Assembly: GCA_910587135.1 (NCBI GenBank)
Contig: CAJULF010000001.1
Location: forward strand, 10,439 to 74,438
Direction: 5' to 3'
Origin: an uncultured Oscillospiraceae bacterium
GTDB taxonomy: Bacteria > Bacillota > Clostridia > Oscillospirales > Ruminococcaceae
Length of the DNA stretch: 64,000 bases
Both the position numbers and the translations under genes were made by a program. Under the pieces are notes generated by a model. That model saw nothing but the letters and a program-made list of their open reading frames with translations, did no database searches and had not been told where the DNA came from. Shown piece by piece: positions 34,942 to 44,194 of this stretch; within the stretch, counting starts at the first letter, position 1, and each line of letters opens with the position of its first letter.

Positions 34942-34955
34942 ATAATAATGTACTA

Positions 34956-35125
34956 AGAACCTGTGTGCATAGCCCGAAATGCTTGGTTTACGAAACAAAC
35001 TTTCCGCAGGCGTACTGTAAGTATTGGCTCGACGCATTCAGCCTGACAAGAAAAATCAACGGAGAAAGGCGGAAAATATGCCGCAAGACAAGCGTTGAGC
35101 GGCTATGCGGACAGGTTATAAGAAC
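34956..35125 (+). repeat. R2 repeat, long copy
   Basis: Ends AGAACCTGTGTGCATAGCCC and GGCTATGCGGACAGGTTAT then AGAAC form an imperfect inverted pair (ACCTGTsyGCATAGC). Shared internal blocks with 46344-46440: CATAGCCCGAAATGCT near the left and GCAAGACAAGCGTTGAGC near the right. The middle about 75 bp is absent from the other copy. Confidence 0.65.
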
Positions 35126-35208
35126 GGAGGACGGTCAAGGACAAGCTTTTGTGATTTTCCGCGCCGAAAAGTCCGACGCCGTTTATTCCGCTATGGGGTG
35201 ATAACGAT

Positions 35209-35628
35209 TTGAATTATGAGAAATCCTGCGGCGCGGTGGTGTACAGGAAATTCCACGGCAATACGGAGATATTGCTTATCAAACATATTCTGTCGGGCTG
35301 CTGGTCGTTTCCCAAGGGGCATATGGAGGAGGGCGAGAGCGAGCCTGACACCGCCGTCCGCGAAACCAAAGAGGAAACAAATATCGACATTGTGATAGAC
35401 GACGCCGAGTTCCGTGAAACGGTTATTTTCAATCCGCGCCGTGACACTTGCAAGGAGGTCGTGTATTTTATCGGGCGGGCAGTGAGCTTTGAAGCCGTGC
35501 CGCAGGAGCTTGAGATATCCGACATACGGTGGGTTGAGATAGGCAGCGCATCCGCGGCGCTGGCTTACGATAACGACAGGCTTGTGCTGAACAAGGCAAA
35601 AGCGTACCTTGCTCTGAGCAAAATTTGA
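35209..35628 (+). CDS. Nudix hydrolase
   Basis: 139 residues. The Nudix box reads GHMEEGESEPDTAVRETKEE then TNI: the catalytic Glu residues are intact but the usual glycine near the end is Asn. The YRK..N.EILLIKH...WSFPKGH context resembles diadenosine tetraphosphate hydrolases, a guess at substrate only. The TTG start at 35209 follows GGGGTGAT and begins the conserved SCGAVVYR strand at residue 6; no ATG fits. Confidence 0.88.
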   Translation: MNYEKSCGAVVYRKFHGNTEILLIKHILSGCWSFPKGHMEEGESEPDTAVRETKEETNIDIVIDDAEFRETVIFNPRRDTCKEVVYFIGRAVSFEAVPQELEISDIRWVEIGSASAALAYDNDRLVLNKAKAYLALSKI

Positions 35629-35715
35629 CGGCTTACAAAAAACGCCAAAAATAACAAGGGACAAAGCGAAACCGCAATGTCCCTCGTCGGAAATTTTGTG
35701 ATATAAACGCACCGA

Positions 35716-35946
35716 TTACTTTACGACATACTTGTCGATCTCATCGAGGAAATCTGAGCAGCTGTCGCTGTGGATATTGAGCGTAAGCTCCTTGGAGAGA
35801 TCAAGACTGAAGATACCCATGATGGACTTTGCGTCAATGGCATATCTGCCCGAAATGATGTCCACGTCGTAATCGCATCTGGTCACGATGGATACGAAAT
35901 TCTTAACGTCGTCAATGGTGCTGATGTTGATTTTTGCCGTTGTCAT
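35716..35946 (-). CDS. HPr-like protein without the phosphorylatable histidine
   Basis: 76 residues with the HPr fold signature DAKSIMGIFSLDLSKELTL, including the serine equivalent to Ser46 of HPr. At the place of the catalytic GLHARPA loop it reads RCDYDVDIISGRYAID, with no histidine. It therefore cannot carry phosphate in PTS sugar transfer in the normal way; a regulatory role as for Crh is possible. Paired with the next gene upstream, 70 bp away (about 55% identical by eye). Confidence 0.85.
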   Translation of the reverse strand: MTTAKINISTIDDVKNFVSIVTRCDYDVDIISGRYAIDAKSIMGIFSLDLSKELTLNIHSDSCSDFLDEIDKYVVK

Positions 35947-36016
35947 AATAATTTCTTCCTTTCTGTACTTCGCCGCGGTATTGCGGCGGTATGTTTGTGG
36001 TTTTGTTGGGGAGGGA

Positions 36017-36253
36017 TCATTTCACGATAAATTTATCCGCTTCCTCAAGGAATCCCGCGCTTTTTTCATCGTCCGCGTGAACAATCAGCGTAAGCGCCCT
36101 CGATAGGTCAAGGCTGAAAATGCCCATAATAGACTTTGCGTCAACGGCGTATCTGCCGGATACCAGGTCGATGTCAAACGCGCATCGGTTTGTCATGCCG
36201 ACAAACTCCTTTACCGATTCGATGGATTCAAGCTTTACCTTAAGCTCCTTCAT
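36017..36253 (-). CDS. HPr-like protein without the phosphorylatable histidine, paralogue
   Basis: 78 residues. Same structure: RCAFDIDLVSGRYAVD instead of the His15 loop, then DAKSIMGIFSLDLSRALTL with the Ser46 position kept. First gene of the pair, read from the promoter at 36314-36342. Tandem duplication of a His-less HPr suggests a separate function from the true PTS HPr, which must be encoded elsewhere. Confidence 0.85.
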   Translation of the reverse strand: MKELKVKLESIESVKEFVGMTNRCAFDIDLVSGRYAVDAKSIMGIFSLDLSRALTLIVHADDEKSAGFLEEADKFIVK

Positions 36254-36313
36254 TGTTATCGCCGCCTTTCATTGCTTTTGATTGCGGAAAAGCTCTTTTG
36301 CTTTCCTAAGTAT

Positions 36314-36342
36314 AATATAGCAGTAATTCGGCAATTAGTCAA
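36314..36342 (-). promoter_or_regulatory. Promoter of the HPr-like pair
   Basis: TTGACT-N17-TATATT on the minus strand, about 60 bp before the first ATG. Confidence 0.7.
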
Positions 36343-36416
36343 GAGCTTATTGAAAAATTCGGAAATTTAGACTATAATATTGTTAGATTATTTTTTCATT
36401 TTGTCTAAATAGCTTA

Positions 36417-36446
36417 TTGCCAACCGACCTATTATTAAAGTATAAT
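36417..36446 (+). promoter_or_regulatory. Promoter of mtaB
   Basis: TTGCCA-N18-TATAAT, giving a leader of about 245 bases that contains an R1-related core. Confidence 0.6.
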
Positions 36447-36519
36447 ATTAGAAGTAAGAGCTGCGCGGTTTGGAGCTGCTCAGAGGTCGGGAGAGCAAGG
36501 GCGCGTTCAAAGATGCAGT

Positions 36520-36645
36520 GCAGATCGCCCGCATATGTGTCTTCCGAAAGCTGCCGTGAAAGCGGAGCGCAGTGCAACGGAGCTTTTTCAGCAGTCTTGC
36601 GACTGCTTGCAAAGCAAGTTGCCGCGGTATGGTAAATTCTTTAAA
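36520..36645 (+). repeat. R1-related core, degenerate
   Basis: GCTGCCGTGAAAGCGGAGC, GGAGCTTTTTCAGCAG, a TTGCTTGCAAAGCAA palindrome and GGTAAATTCTTTAAAAAAA follow the same order as the copies at 8545 and 20865. Confidence 0.5.
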
Positions 36646-36697
36646 AAAATCCCGCTCGGAACAACAAAAATCAATAGCGTCATAAGGGGGTCAGAGC

Positions 36698-37978
36698 TTG
36701 AAATATTCTGTAATAACGCTTGGTTGCAAGGTCAATTCCTGTGAGAGCGCCGCAATCGCCGAGTCGTTTGAGCGTGAGGGCTTTACACGCGCGGCTGAGG
36801 GTGAAGCCGCGGACGTATATGTGGTGAACTCCTGCTGCGTTACAAGCATGGCGGAGAAAAAAGTCCGTCAGGCGGTCTCGCGGTGCAAAAAGGAAAATCC
36901 CGAATGCGTGACGGTGCTTTGCGGCTGCTTTCCTCAAAGCTATCCCGAGGCGGCAAGGACTGTCGCGGGAGCGGACATCGTTACCGGCAACGCCGAGAAA
37001 AGCGGCATATGCGAAATGGTGAAAAGATATCTCGCAAACAGAGTGCGTATCATCAGCGAAAAGCCTATGAGCCGCGTATTCGACGAAGACTCCTCGGGAG
37101 CGGACACGGACAGAACCAGGGCCTTTATAAAGGTGGAGGACGGCTGCGACAGGTTCTGCTCGTATTGTATAATCCCATTTGCGCGCGGACGGGTTCGCTC
37201 ACGAAGGCTCGAGGATATTTCAAGGCAGGCGCTGCTTTGCGTCGAGAGAGGTCACAAGGAGATAGTGCTTACGGGGATAAATCTCGGCTGCTACGGACAG
37301 GAAATGGGGCTTACGCTCGGCGACGCGGTAAAAGCGGCGGAGGTTGCGGGTGTGGAGCGGATAAGACTAAGCTCTCTCGAACCCGAAATGATAACTGACA
37401 GCGAGATAGAGAAGTTCAAATCTTCGGACAAGCTGTGCCCGCATTTTCACCTTGCGCTTCAGTCGGGCTGCGATGAAACGCTAAGACGCATGAACAGGCG
37501 CTATGATACGGAGATGTACCGCGAGGTCGCGGAAAAGCTGAGGAGCGCTTTTCCCGATTGCGCCATAACTACGGATATTATGGTGGGATTTGCGGGGGAA
37601 ACGGACGAGGAGTTTCAGGAAAGTCTGAAATTCGCTGAAGAAATGCGGTTTGCGAAAATTCACGTGTTCCCCTATTCCATAAGGAAAGGAACGATTGCCG
37701 CGGAGCAGAGCGATCAGGTTGTTCCGCAGATAAAGTCGGAGCGCGCCGCGCGCATGATTCGCCTTGGGGAAGAGCTGGAGCGCCGTTTTCTTGACAAGCA
37801 GATTGGCAGCGTTCAGACGGTGCTGATAGAGAAGCGGAAAAGCGAACAGTACAGTCACGGCTTCAGCGGGAGCTATGTTCCCGTGAGGATATACGGCGAG
37901 GAGCTGGAACGGCACTCGCTGGTAAAGGTGGAGATCACCTCGGCAAGAGAGGGCTACTGCCTGGGCAGGACAATATAA
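36698..37978 (+). CDS. mtaB: tRNA t6A37 methylthiotransferase MtaB
   Basis: Radical-SAM enzyme that adds a methylthio group to t6A37 of tRNA. 426 residues with an N-terminal UPF0004 domain (TLGCKVNSCES; cysteines also at NSCCVTSMAEKK and LCGCFPQSYPE for one Fe-S cluster), the radical-SAM triad CDRFCSYCIIPFARG, and a C-terminal TRAM-like region. The TTG at 36698 follows AAGGGGG; no ATG precedes the conserved KYSVITLGC. Confidence 0.95.
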   Translation: MKYSVITLGCKVNSCESAAIAESFEREGFTRAAEGEAADVYVVNSCCVTSMAEKKVRQAVSRCKKENPECVTVLCGCFPQSYPEAARTVAGADIVTGNAEKSGICEMVKRYLANRVRIISEKPMSRVFDEDSSGADTDRTRAFIKVEDGCDRFCSYCIIPFARGRVRSRRLEDISRQALLCVERGHKEIVLTGINLGCYGQEMGLTLGDAVKAAEVAGVERIRLSSLEPEMITDSEIEKFKSSDKLCPHFHLALQSGCDETLRRMNRRYDTEMYREVAEKLRSAFPDCAITTDIMVGFAGETDEEFQESLKFAEEMRFAKIHVFPYSIRKGTIAAEQSDQVVPQIKSERAARMIRLGEELERRFLDKQIGSVQTVLIEKRKSEQYSHGFSGSYVPVRIYGEELERHSLVKVEITSAREGYCLGRTI

Positions 37979-37989
37979 ATTTTTGCAGC

Positions 37990-38367
37990 ATAAAGTTGAC
38001 GCATCTGAATTTCAAAAAGTGTCAGAATTTTCGCAGAAAATTCTGACCGTTTCCCGCAATCGCGCGGAGTGAAGTGCAGCGAAGCGGAACGTAACGGAGC
38101 GTGCTTGCGGGAATTTTGAAATTCTTTTAAATGGTTAAATTCTCGTCAACATAATCTAACAGCTTTTTGTCAACGCCGCATAAAAGCATTATAACTCGGA
38201 ATTTGCTGCGAAAATTCTGAGCGTTTCCCGCAATCGCGCGGGGTGAAGTGCAGCGAAGCGGAACGTAACGGAGTGTGCCTGCGGGAATTTTGAAATTCTT
38301 TTAAATGGTTCAATTCTCGTCAACATAATCCAAAAGTTTCTTGTCAACTCTGCTTAACGGAATTATA
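37990..38367 (+). repeat. Tandem 174-bp duplication (R1-related) before purL
   Basis: Two direct copies with period 174 bp (TTTCCCGCAATCGCGCGG at 38050 and 38224). Each holds GAAGTGCAGCGAAGCGGAAC, GCGGGAATTTTGAAATTC, TTTTAAATGGTT, CTCGTCAACATAATC and a second TTGTCAAC block. The same final blocks precede the ABC exporter operon (8675-8730). Reversed, the ends resemble R1. Confidence 0.75.
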
Positions 38368-38424
38368 ACTCAGATCGACCCTGATTATAAATAAATTGCA
38401 AACTATATAATGGAGGATAGGATA

Positions 38425-41400
38425 ATGTCAGTTTATCGTATTTATGTGGAGAAGAAGCCGCAGTTCGCGGTGGACGGCGCGGCGGTGCTGTCCGACCTTA
38501 CCGTGGCGCTTGGAATGAAGTCGGTGGAGAGCGTAAGGGTGATAAACCGTTACGACGCGGAGGGGCTGTCAAGGGAAAATTTTGAACAGGCTGTTCCGAC
38601 GGTATTTTCCGAGCCGCCCGTGGACGAGGTGTTCTATGAGCTGCCGAAGCTCGGCGCGGGCGAGAGAATGTTCGCGGTGGAGTTTCTCCCGGGGCAGTTC
38701 GACCAGAGGGCGGATTCGGCGGCGCAGTGTATCCAGATGCTGTGCAGGGGCGACAGACCCTCTGTAAAGTATGCGAAAATATACATACTCGGCGGCAGTA
38801 TCACCGATGATGAATTTGAAAGGATAAAGCATTATCTTATCAACGCGGTGGAGTCACGCGAGTGCGGCTTTGAGGAGTATGAAACGCTGGAGGTAAAATA
38901 TAACATACCCGAAAGCGTGGAAACTCTCGGCGGATTTATTGACATGACAGAGAGCGAGCTTGCTGATTTCGTGGTAAAATACGGGCTTGCTATGGATAAC
39001 GACGATATAAAATTCTGCCGCGATTATTTCAGAAGCGAGAAACGCAACCCCACCATTACGGAAATCCGCATGATAGATACCTATTGGAGCGACCACTGTC
39101 GCCACACCACCTTTGGTACTATCATAGATAACTGCGACATAAAGCCCTCCTATATCGCCGACACCTATGCCGAGTACCGCGCAAACCGCGAGGAGCTTGG
39201 GCGCGGGAACAAGCCCGTGTGCCTTATGGACATAGCGACGCTGGCGGCAAAGAAGCTGAAAAAGGACGGTCTGCTTAACGATCTGGACGAGAGCGAGGAG
39301 ATAAACGCCTGCTCCGTAAAGATAACGGTAGACGTTGACGGTAAGGACGAGGAATGGCTGCTGATGTTCAAGAACGAAACTCACAACCACCCCACCGAGA
39401 TAGAGCCGTTCGGCGGCGCGGCTACCTGTCTGGGCGGAGCTATACGCGATCCGCTTTCGGGGCGCAGTTATGTGTATCAGGCAATGCGCGTTACGGGCGC
39501 TTCCGACCCGCTGCTGCCTGTTGAAAAGACGATTAAGGGCAAGCTGCCCCCGAGAAAGATAACCACCACCGCGGCGGCGGGGTATTCCTCCTACGGCAAC
39601 CAAATAGGACTTGCTACGGGGCACGTTTCGGAGATATACCACCCCGGGTATATGGCTAAGCGCATGGAGATAGGCGCGGTAGTGGGAGCTGCTCCCATAG
39701 GCAACGTGCGCAGGGAAAGACCCGCGGCGGGGGATATAATCATATTGCTCGGCGGGCGCACGGGGCGCGACGGCTGCGGCGGCGCAACAGGTTCGTCAAA
39801 GGCGCACAGCGTGAAGTCGCTGGACAGCTGCGGCGCGGAGGTCCAGAAGGGTAACGCTCCCGAGGAAAGAAAGCTGCAAAGGCTTTTCAGAAATCCCGAG
39901 GCTACCCGCCTTATAAAGCGCTGTAACGATTTCGGCGCGGGCGGTGTTTCCGTGGCGATAGGAGAGCTTGCCGACGGTCTGGAGATAGACCTCAACGCCG
40001 TTCCCAAAAAGTACGACGGTCTTGACGGCACGGAGCTTGCCATTTCCGAATCACAGGAAAGAATGGCGGTAGTGGTAGCTCCCGAGGATGCGGAAAAATT
40101 CCGCGCGCTTGCTTCAAAGGAAAATCTTGAATCCACTATCGTTGCGGTTGTAAGGGAAGAGCCAAGGCTTAAGATGAACTGGAACGGCAAAACCATTGTT
40201 GACATCAGCCGCGAGTTTCTTAACTCCAACGGCGCGGAGAAGCACACCGACGTTTTCGTTCCCGATGTCAGCGTAAGCTACTCCACCGGCAGGAAAAATA
40301 CCGCCGCCGATTGGGAGAGCCTTGTCACCGATCTTAACGTGTGCTCGCAAAGGGGTCTGGTGCAGCGCTTTGATTCCACCATAGGCGCGGGCACGGTGCT
40401 GATGCCTTTTGCGGGAAGAACACAGCAGACGCCCGTGCAGGCTATGGCGGCGAAAATTCCCGTGCTTGACGGGAACACCAAAACTGCTTCCGTTATGGCG
40501 TGGGGCTTCAACCCTGCGGTTTCGGAGCAGTCGCCCTATCACGGAGCTGTCTGCGCCGTCGTTGAGAGTATCGCGAAGGTAGTTGCAGCGGGCGGTGAAA
40601 GCGAAAATTGCCGCCTTACCTTCCAGGAATATTTTGAGAGAACGCAGGGCAAGCCCGAGCGCTGGGGAAAGCCCTTTGCGGCGCTGCTTGGCGCATACCG
40701 CGCTCAGCTTGAGATGGGCTGCGGCGCTATCGGCGGCAAGGACAGCATGAGCGGCACCTTTGAGGATATAGACGTTCCCCCTACGCTGGTTTCCTTTGCG
40801 ATATGCACGGCTAAGACCGACAATATCATTTCCGCGGAGTTCAAGTGCCCGTACAGCAAAATCGGCTATATCGCGCCGAAATACGACGAAAACGGTCTGC
40901 CCGATTTTGACAGCGTAAAGAGTGTATTTAAAACCGTTGAGAAGCTCATTAAAGATAAAAAAGCTATTTCCGTGTGGTCGGTGGCGAACGGCGGCGCGGC
41001 GGAGGGTATCTTCAAGATGTCCCTCGGAAACCGCGTCGGCGCGAAGCTAATCGACCTGACAGACGAGGAGCTTTTCACCCCCGTTTACGGCGCGTTTGTG
41101 CTGGAGATGGAGGAGGAAGCGGAGGGAATCCGTATCATAGGTGAAACCGTTCCCGAGTACGAGATAACCTGCGGCGGCGTGAAGCTGAATATCGCGGAGC
41201 TTGAAAGCAAGTGGGACGATGTTCTGGAACCTGTTTTCAAACAGAAACCGGACGAGCAGCCCGCTCCTGAAAAGATAAGTTACACGGGCGGCTGTCAACT
41301 TCTCGAGGGTCGCACCTCTCCGAAGATCGCGAAGCCGAGAGTGCTTATTCCCGTATTTCCCGGAACAAACTGCGAGTACGACATGGCGCAGGCTTTCAAC

Positions 41401-42129
41401 CGTTATGGTGGCGACAGCGAGATATTCGTTATACGCAATCTCTCCGCGGCGGACGTGGAGGAAAGCGTGCGGGAGTTCGCGAAGCGCATAGCGGATTCGC
41501 AGATGATAGCGCTTCCGGGCGGCTTCAGCGGCGGCGACGAGCCTGAGGGCTCTGCCAAATTCATCAACGCCTTTTTCCGCAACCCGAAAATCGCCGAGGC
41601 GGTGGAGGAGATGCTGTACAAGCGCGATGGTCTTATGATAGGCATCTGCAACGGATTCCAGGCGCTGATAAAGCTTGGACTTGTTCCGTTCGGGCATATC
41701 ATACCGCTCACACCCGAAAGCCCTACCCTTACATATAATTCAATAGGCAGACACCAGTCGCAGCTTGTCTACACAAGGATATGCACGGACAAGTCCCCGT
41801 GGCTAATGCACTGCAAGCCCGACGATATCCACGCTATCCCGATATCTCACGGTGAGGGACGCTTTGTCGCTCCCGACGAGGTGATAAAAAAGCTTATCGA
41901 AAACGGGCAGGTCGCTACGCAGTACGTCGACCTTAAGGGAAATCCCACCATGGACGCGGCGTTCAATCCCAACAGCTCCATGTACGCGATAGAGGGAATA
42001 ATCTCCCCCGACGGGCGTGTGCTCGGAAAGATGGGTCACACCGAGCGCCTTACCGACAGCGTTGCAAAAAATGTCGACGGCAACAAGGAGCAGTTGTTGT
42101 TCAAGGGCGGAGTTGAGTACTTTGGTTAA
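38425..42129 (+). CDS. purL: Phosphoribosylformylglycinamidine synthase, single chain
   Basis: Fourth step of purine synthesis: FGAR + Gln + ATP to FGAM. 1234 residues, the large form that fuses PurS-like, PurL and glutaminase parts. Visible: TYWSDHCRHTTFGT in the first synthetase half, GGAIRDPLSGR, GGKDSMSGTFEDIDVPPT in the second, and a C-terminal glutaminase with catalytic Cys in MIGICNGFQALIKLG and SHGEGRF. The ATG at 38425 follows GGAGGA; an earlier in-frame ATG overlaps that site. No other purine genes are adjacent. Confidence 0.96.
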   Translation: MSVYRIYVEKKPQFAVDGAAVLSDLTVALGMKSVESVRVINRYDAEGLSRENFEQAVPTVFSEPPVDEVFYELPKLGAGERMFAVEFLPGQFDQRADSAAQCIQMLCRGDRPSVKYAKIYILGGSITDDEFERIKHYLINAVESRECGFEEYETLEVKYNIPESVETLGGFIDMTESELADFVVKYGLAMDNDDIKFCRDYFRSEKRNPTITEIRMIDTYWSDHCRHTTFGTIIDNCDIKPSYIADTYAEYRANREELGRGNKPVCLMDIATLAAKKLKKDGLLNDLDESEEINACSVKITVDVDGKDEEWLLMFKNETHNHPTEIEPFGGAATCLGGAIRDPLSGRSYVYQAMRVTGASDPLLPVEKTIKGKLPPRKITTTAAAGYSSYGNQIGLATGHVSEIYHPGYMAKRMEIGAVVGAAPIGNVRRERPAAGDIIILLGGRTGRDGCGGATGSSKAHSVKSLDSCGAEVQKGNAPEERKLQRLFRNPEATRLIKRCNDFGAGGVSVAIGELADGLEIDLNAVPKKYDGLDGTELAISESQERMAVVVAPEDAEKFRALASKENLESTIVAVVREEPRLKMNWNGKTIVDISREFLNSNGAEKHTDVFVPDVSVSYSTGRKNTAADWESLVTDLNVCSQRGLVQRFDSTIGAGTVLMPFAGRTQQTPVQAMAAKIPVLDGNTKTASVMAWGFNPAVSEQSPYHGAVCAVVESIAKVVAAGGESENCRLTFQEYFERTQGKPERWGKPFAALLGAYRAQLEMGCGAIGGKDSMSGTFEDIDVPPTLVSFAICTAKTDNIISAEFKCPYSKIGYIAPKYDENGLPDFDSVKSVFKTVEKLIKDKKAISVWSVANGGAAEGIFKMSLGNRVGAKLIDLTDEELFTPVYGAFVLEMEEEAEGIRIIGETVPEYEITCGGVKLNIAELESKWDDVLEPVFKQKPDEQPAPEKISYTGGCQLLEGRTSPKIAKPRVLIPVFPGTNCEYDMAQAFNRYGGDSEIFVIRNLSAADVEESVREFAKRIADSQMIALPGGFSGGDEPEGSAKFINAFFRNPKIAEAVEEMLYKRDGLMIGICNGFQALIKLGLVPFGHIIPLTPESPTLTYNSIGRHQSQLVYTRICTDKSPWLMHCKPDDIHAIPISHGEGRFVAPDEVIKKLIENGQVATQYVDLKGNPTMDAAFNPNSSMYAIEGIISPDGRVLGKMGHTERLTDSVAKNVDGNKEQLLFKGGVEYFG

Positions 42130-42212
42130 TATCGTTTAGTTGAATGTTAAAGAGCACCGCTTCGCGGCGGGATTAAATATGCCGCGGGCGGCGCTTTGAT
42201 TTGAGGAAAGAT

Positions 42213-42890
42213 ATGAAAACAAAGACAAATAAAGCGATTGTCTGTATTATCATTTCACTAATCTGTGTCGTTATTTTTGTTGTTATTTATTTAGTAATAA
42301 GCCCACTTGCCTTGAAATACAAGTATTCTAATTTTAGCCTTCTTAACGGCGGTCACCCTTATGCCACTATTACAGTAAACGGAAAGGAATACCTACAAGA
42401 ATATTACCATAAATTCTATAGGCTGGAGGGTATTCCCGAGGGCTTTTACGAAATATCCCGCGAGGACAACGAGATAGTGTCGGAGGATTTCGCGGGAAAT
42501 GACGCGGTTTTCGTGAGCGATGAGCACCCCGAGGTGGTATTCGTGCTTTCCCGCAGGTTCAACGGTCCCGGCTATACTTCTAAGGGAGGGTATTATTACT
42601 GCCTGGTAAATTCGGACGTTCGGTTTGCTCATCTTGTCTATAAGGGGCACGACTGGTGCTACAACTATCTCACCTGTATGCAGGGCGCGGAGGATATTCC
42701 CGATGATTTAAAGGAGCTTCCCGCGGACAAATTCACCATAGATGATGATTTCTTGGGGGAGTGCCCTGCGTTTACCAGCAGGAAAACGGGTATGATTTAT
42801 TTCGAGGTCATGGAGGATATATTATATATTCCTTATGAGCGTATTGAGGCAATGCGGGGCGGTGCATATTATTGGTATAAAGAAGGGTAA
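42213..42890 (+). CDS. Membrane-anchored protein of unknown function
   Basis: 225 residues: basic start, one membrane helix (about 8-32), and a roughly 190-residue outside domain with many Tyr/Asp/Glu. No family recognised. GAGGAAAG precedes the ATG at 42213. It is the first of four small exported-protein genes in a row. Confidence 0.7.
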   Translation: MKTKTNKAIVCIIISLICVVIFVVIYLVISPLALKYKYSNFSLLNGGHPYATITVNGKEYLQEYYHKFYRLEGIPEGFYEISREDNEIVSEDFAGNDAVFVSDEHPEVVFVLSRRFNGPGYTSKGGYYYCLVNSDVRFAHLVYKGHDWCYNYLTCMQGAEDIPDDLKELPADKFTIDDDFLGECPAFTSRKTGMIYFEVMEDILYIPYERIEAMRGGAYYWYKEG

Positions 42891-42900
42891 CGGTGTCAAT

Positions 42901-43515
42901 ATGAAAAAAGGATTTATTTGTATATTTGTGCCGATTATCTTTTTAACAGCATGTAAAAGCCCCTTAGAGAGTCAACCCGAAAAAGAGACTGAATTGATTA
43001 CTACGTTGCATGCCAGTTGGGGGTATAACTATAGGGATGTTGAGGAATTAACGGAGAACAGCGACTATATTGCAATTGTAAATGTCAAAGATTCGAAATC
43101 GTTTTATTATGAAATTCTCCCCAAAACTCTGTATACGGTTGAAACAACACAGTCGATATATGGGGAAACCGATGATGTGCAGTTAGTTTTTACGGGCGGA
43201 GTGTTTGAAGACAAGACCGTTGAATTATCCGACGACCCTTTGATGAGCATAGGTGACAGTTTTCTTGTTTTTGCGAGAAAAAATGATGATGGCACATATA
43301 CTGTTTTGAGCGGTCCTCAGGGACGGTTCGTTATCGAAGATGACTGTGTTTATTCGCTTAATGCCGTGGATAAACAATTAAGAAGCGCCAATTGCTCGTC
43401 CTCAAACATTATGGTCGACGGCGTTCCGCTTGATGATTTTATAGAATCCGTTGAGGGATATCTGTCTGATATTCACGCTGTTGCGGAAAGTCAAGCCGTT
43501 CAAAGTAATACATAG
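42901..43515 (+). CDS. Lipoprotein of unknown function
   Basis: 204 residues. Signal peptide with lipobox (IFLTAC) and a beta-rich domain (YIAIVNVKDSKSFYYEI, DSFLVFARKNDDGTYTV). The start is the ATG at 42901, 10 bp after the previous gene, with AGAAGGG upstream; the frame upstream overlaps that gene. AT-rich relative to purL. Confidence 0.75.
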   Translation: MKKGFICIFVPIIFLTACKSPLESQPEKETELITTLHASWGYNYRDVEELTENSDYIAIVNVKDSKSFYYEILPKTLYTVETTQSIYGETDDVQLVFTGGVFEDKTVELSDDPLMSIGDSFLVFARKNDDGTYTVLSGPQGRFVIEDDCVYSLNAVDKQLRSANCSSSNIMVDGVPLDDFIESVEGYLSDIHAVAESQAVQSNT

Positions 43516-43594
43516 GAGTAATAAAATAGTATAATGTATATGCGTTTGTTAAAATCTGCCATATATTATATTGCTTTTTTGTTTATGTTTCCTA

Positions 43595-43623
43595 TTGACA
43601 GAAATTCAACAAAATGATATACT
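43595..43623 (+). promoter_or_regulatory. Promoter of the secreted-protein gene at 43742
   Basis: TTGACA-N17-TATACT, about 120 bp before the ATG. Confidence 0.7.
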
Positions 43624-43741
43624 TAATATTAAATTAGTGTAAAAAATGTTTGTACCGTTTGCAATTTTAATCCAAAAGAGCATAATTATAAGTAAAGTTG
43701 ATTCTGCAGGGGATATAATTTCAAAGAAAGGTAAAATTTTT

Positions 43742-44170
43742 ATGTTTAAAAAGGTATTTAAAAGAGTGTCGGCAATGCTTTTGGCTGTGCTCTTTATGTT
43801 TTCCAGTACGATTTTTGCAGGTGCTTCATTCAATCCTACTTATTCGGGTAAATTTATCGCATTATCGGACATATACATGACATTTTCATCATCTGATGCC
43901 GAGATGCATAGAGTTATTTATTCAATATCGGGTTCCACAAACGCATATTTGACTATTTCTTCACCAAGTTCTTTTTCTTTTTCAAAGGATGAATTATATG
44001 TGTATTATAATAGAAAAGGGACAATTGAAACCGGAAGCGGAAGTATATCTGAAAAAAATGGACCTTTTCTTGTTCAAACAAACGATATTGATGTTGAAAC
44101 AAACAGTAATGGAAAGGTTACAAAGGTAACTATAGGCTATAATGGCTGTTATTATATGAGGAATTATTAA
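43742..44170 (+). CDS. Small secreted protein
   Basis: 142 residues. Signal peptide MFKKVFKRVSAMLLAVLF.. ending near IFAGAS, with no lipobox cysteine. The mature part is rich in Ser, Tyr and Asn and probably beta-sandwich-like. No family recognised. GAAAGG precedes the ATG at 43742; the open frame begins earlier without an RBS. Strongly AT-rich. Confidence 0.7.
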   Translation: MFKKVFKRVSAMLLAVLFMFSSTIFAGASFNPTYSGKFIALSDIYMTFSSSDAEMHRVIYSISGSTNAYLTISSPSSFSFSKDELYVYYNRKGTIETGSGSISEKNGPFLVQTNDIDVETNSNGKVTKVTIGYNGCYYMRNY

Positions 44171-44194
44171 CTATTGTTTTCATGGAGGTTTGGT

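Noticed and set aside
34965..35201. Open frame upstream of the Nudix gene
   Set aside because: It reads through the R2 repeat, has no RBS, and the same segment recurs at 46388 in R2 only.
38150..38424. Guanine/PRPP-type riboswitch before purL
   Set aside because: No purine aptamer landmarks; the region is a tandem repeat.
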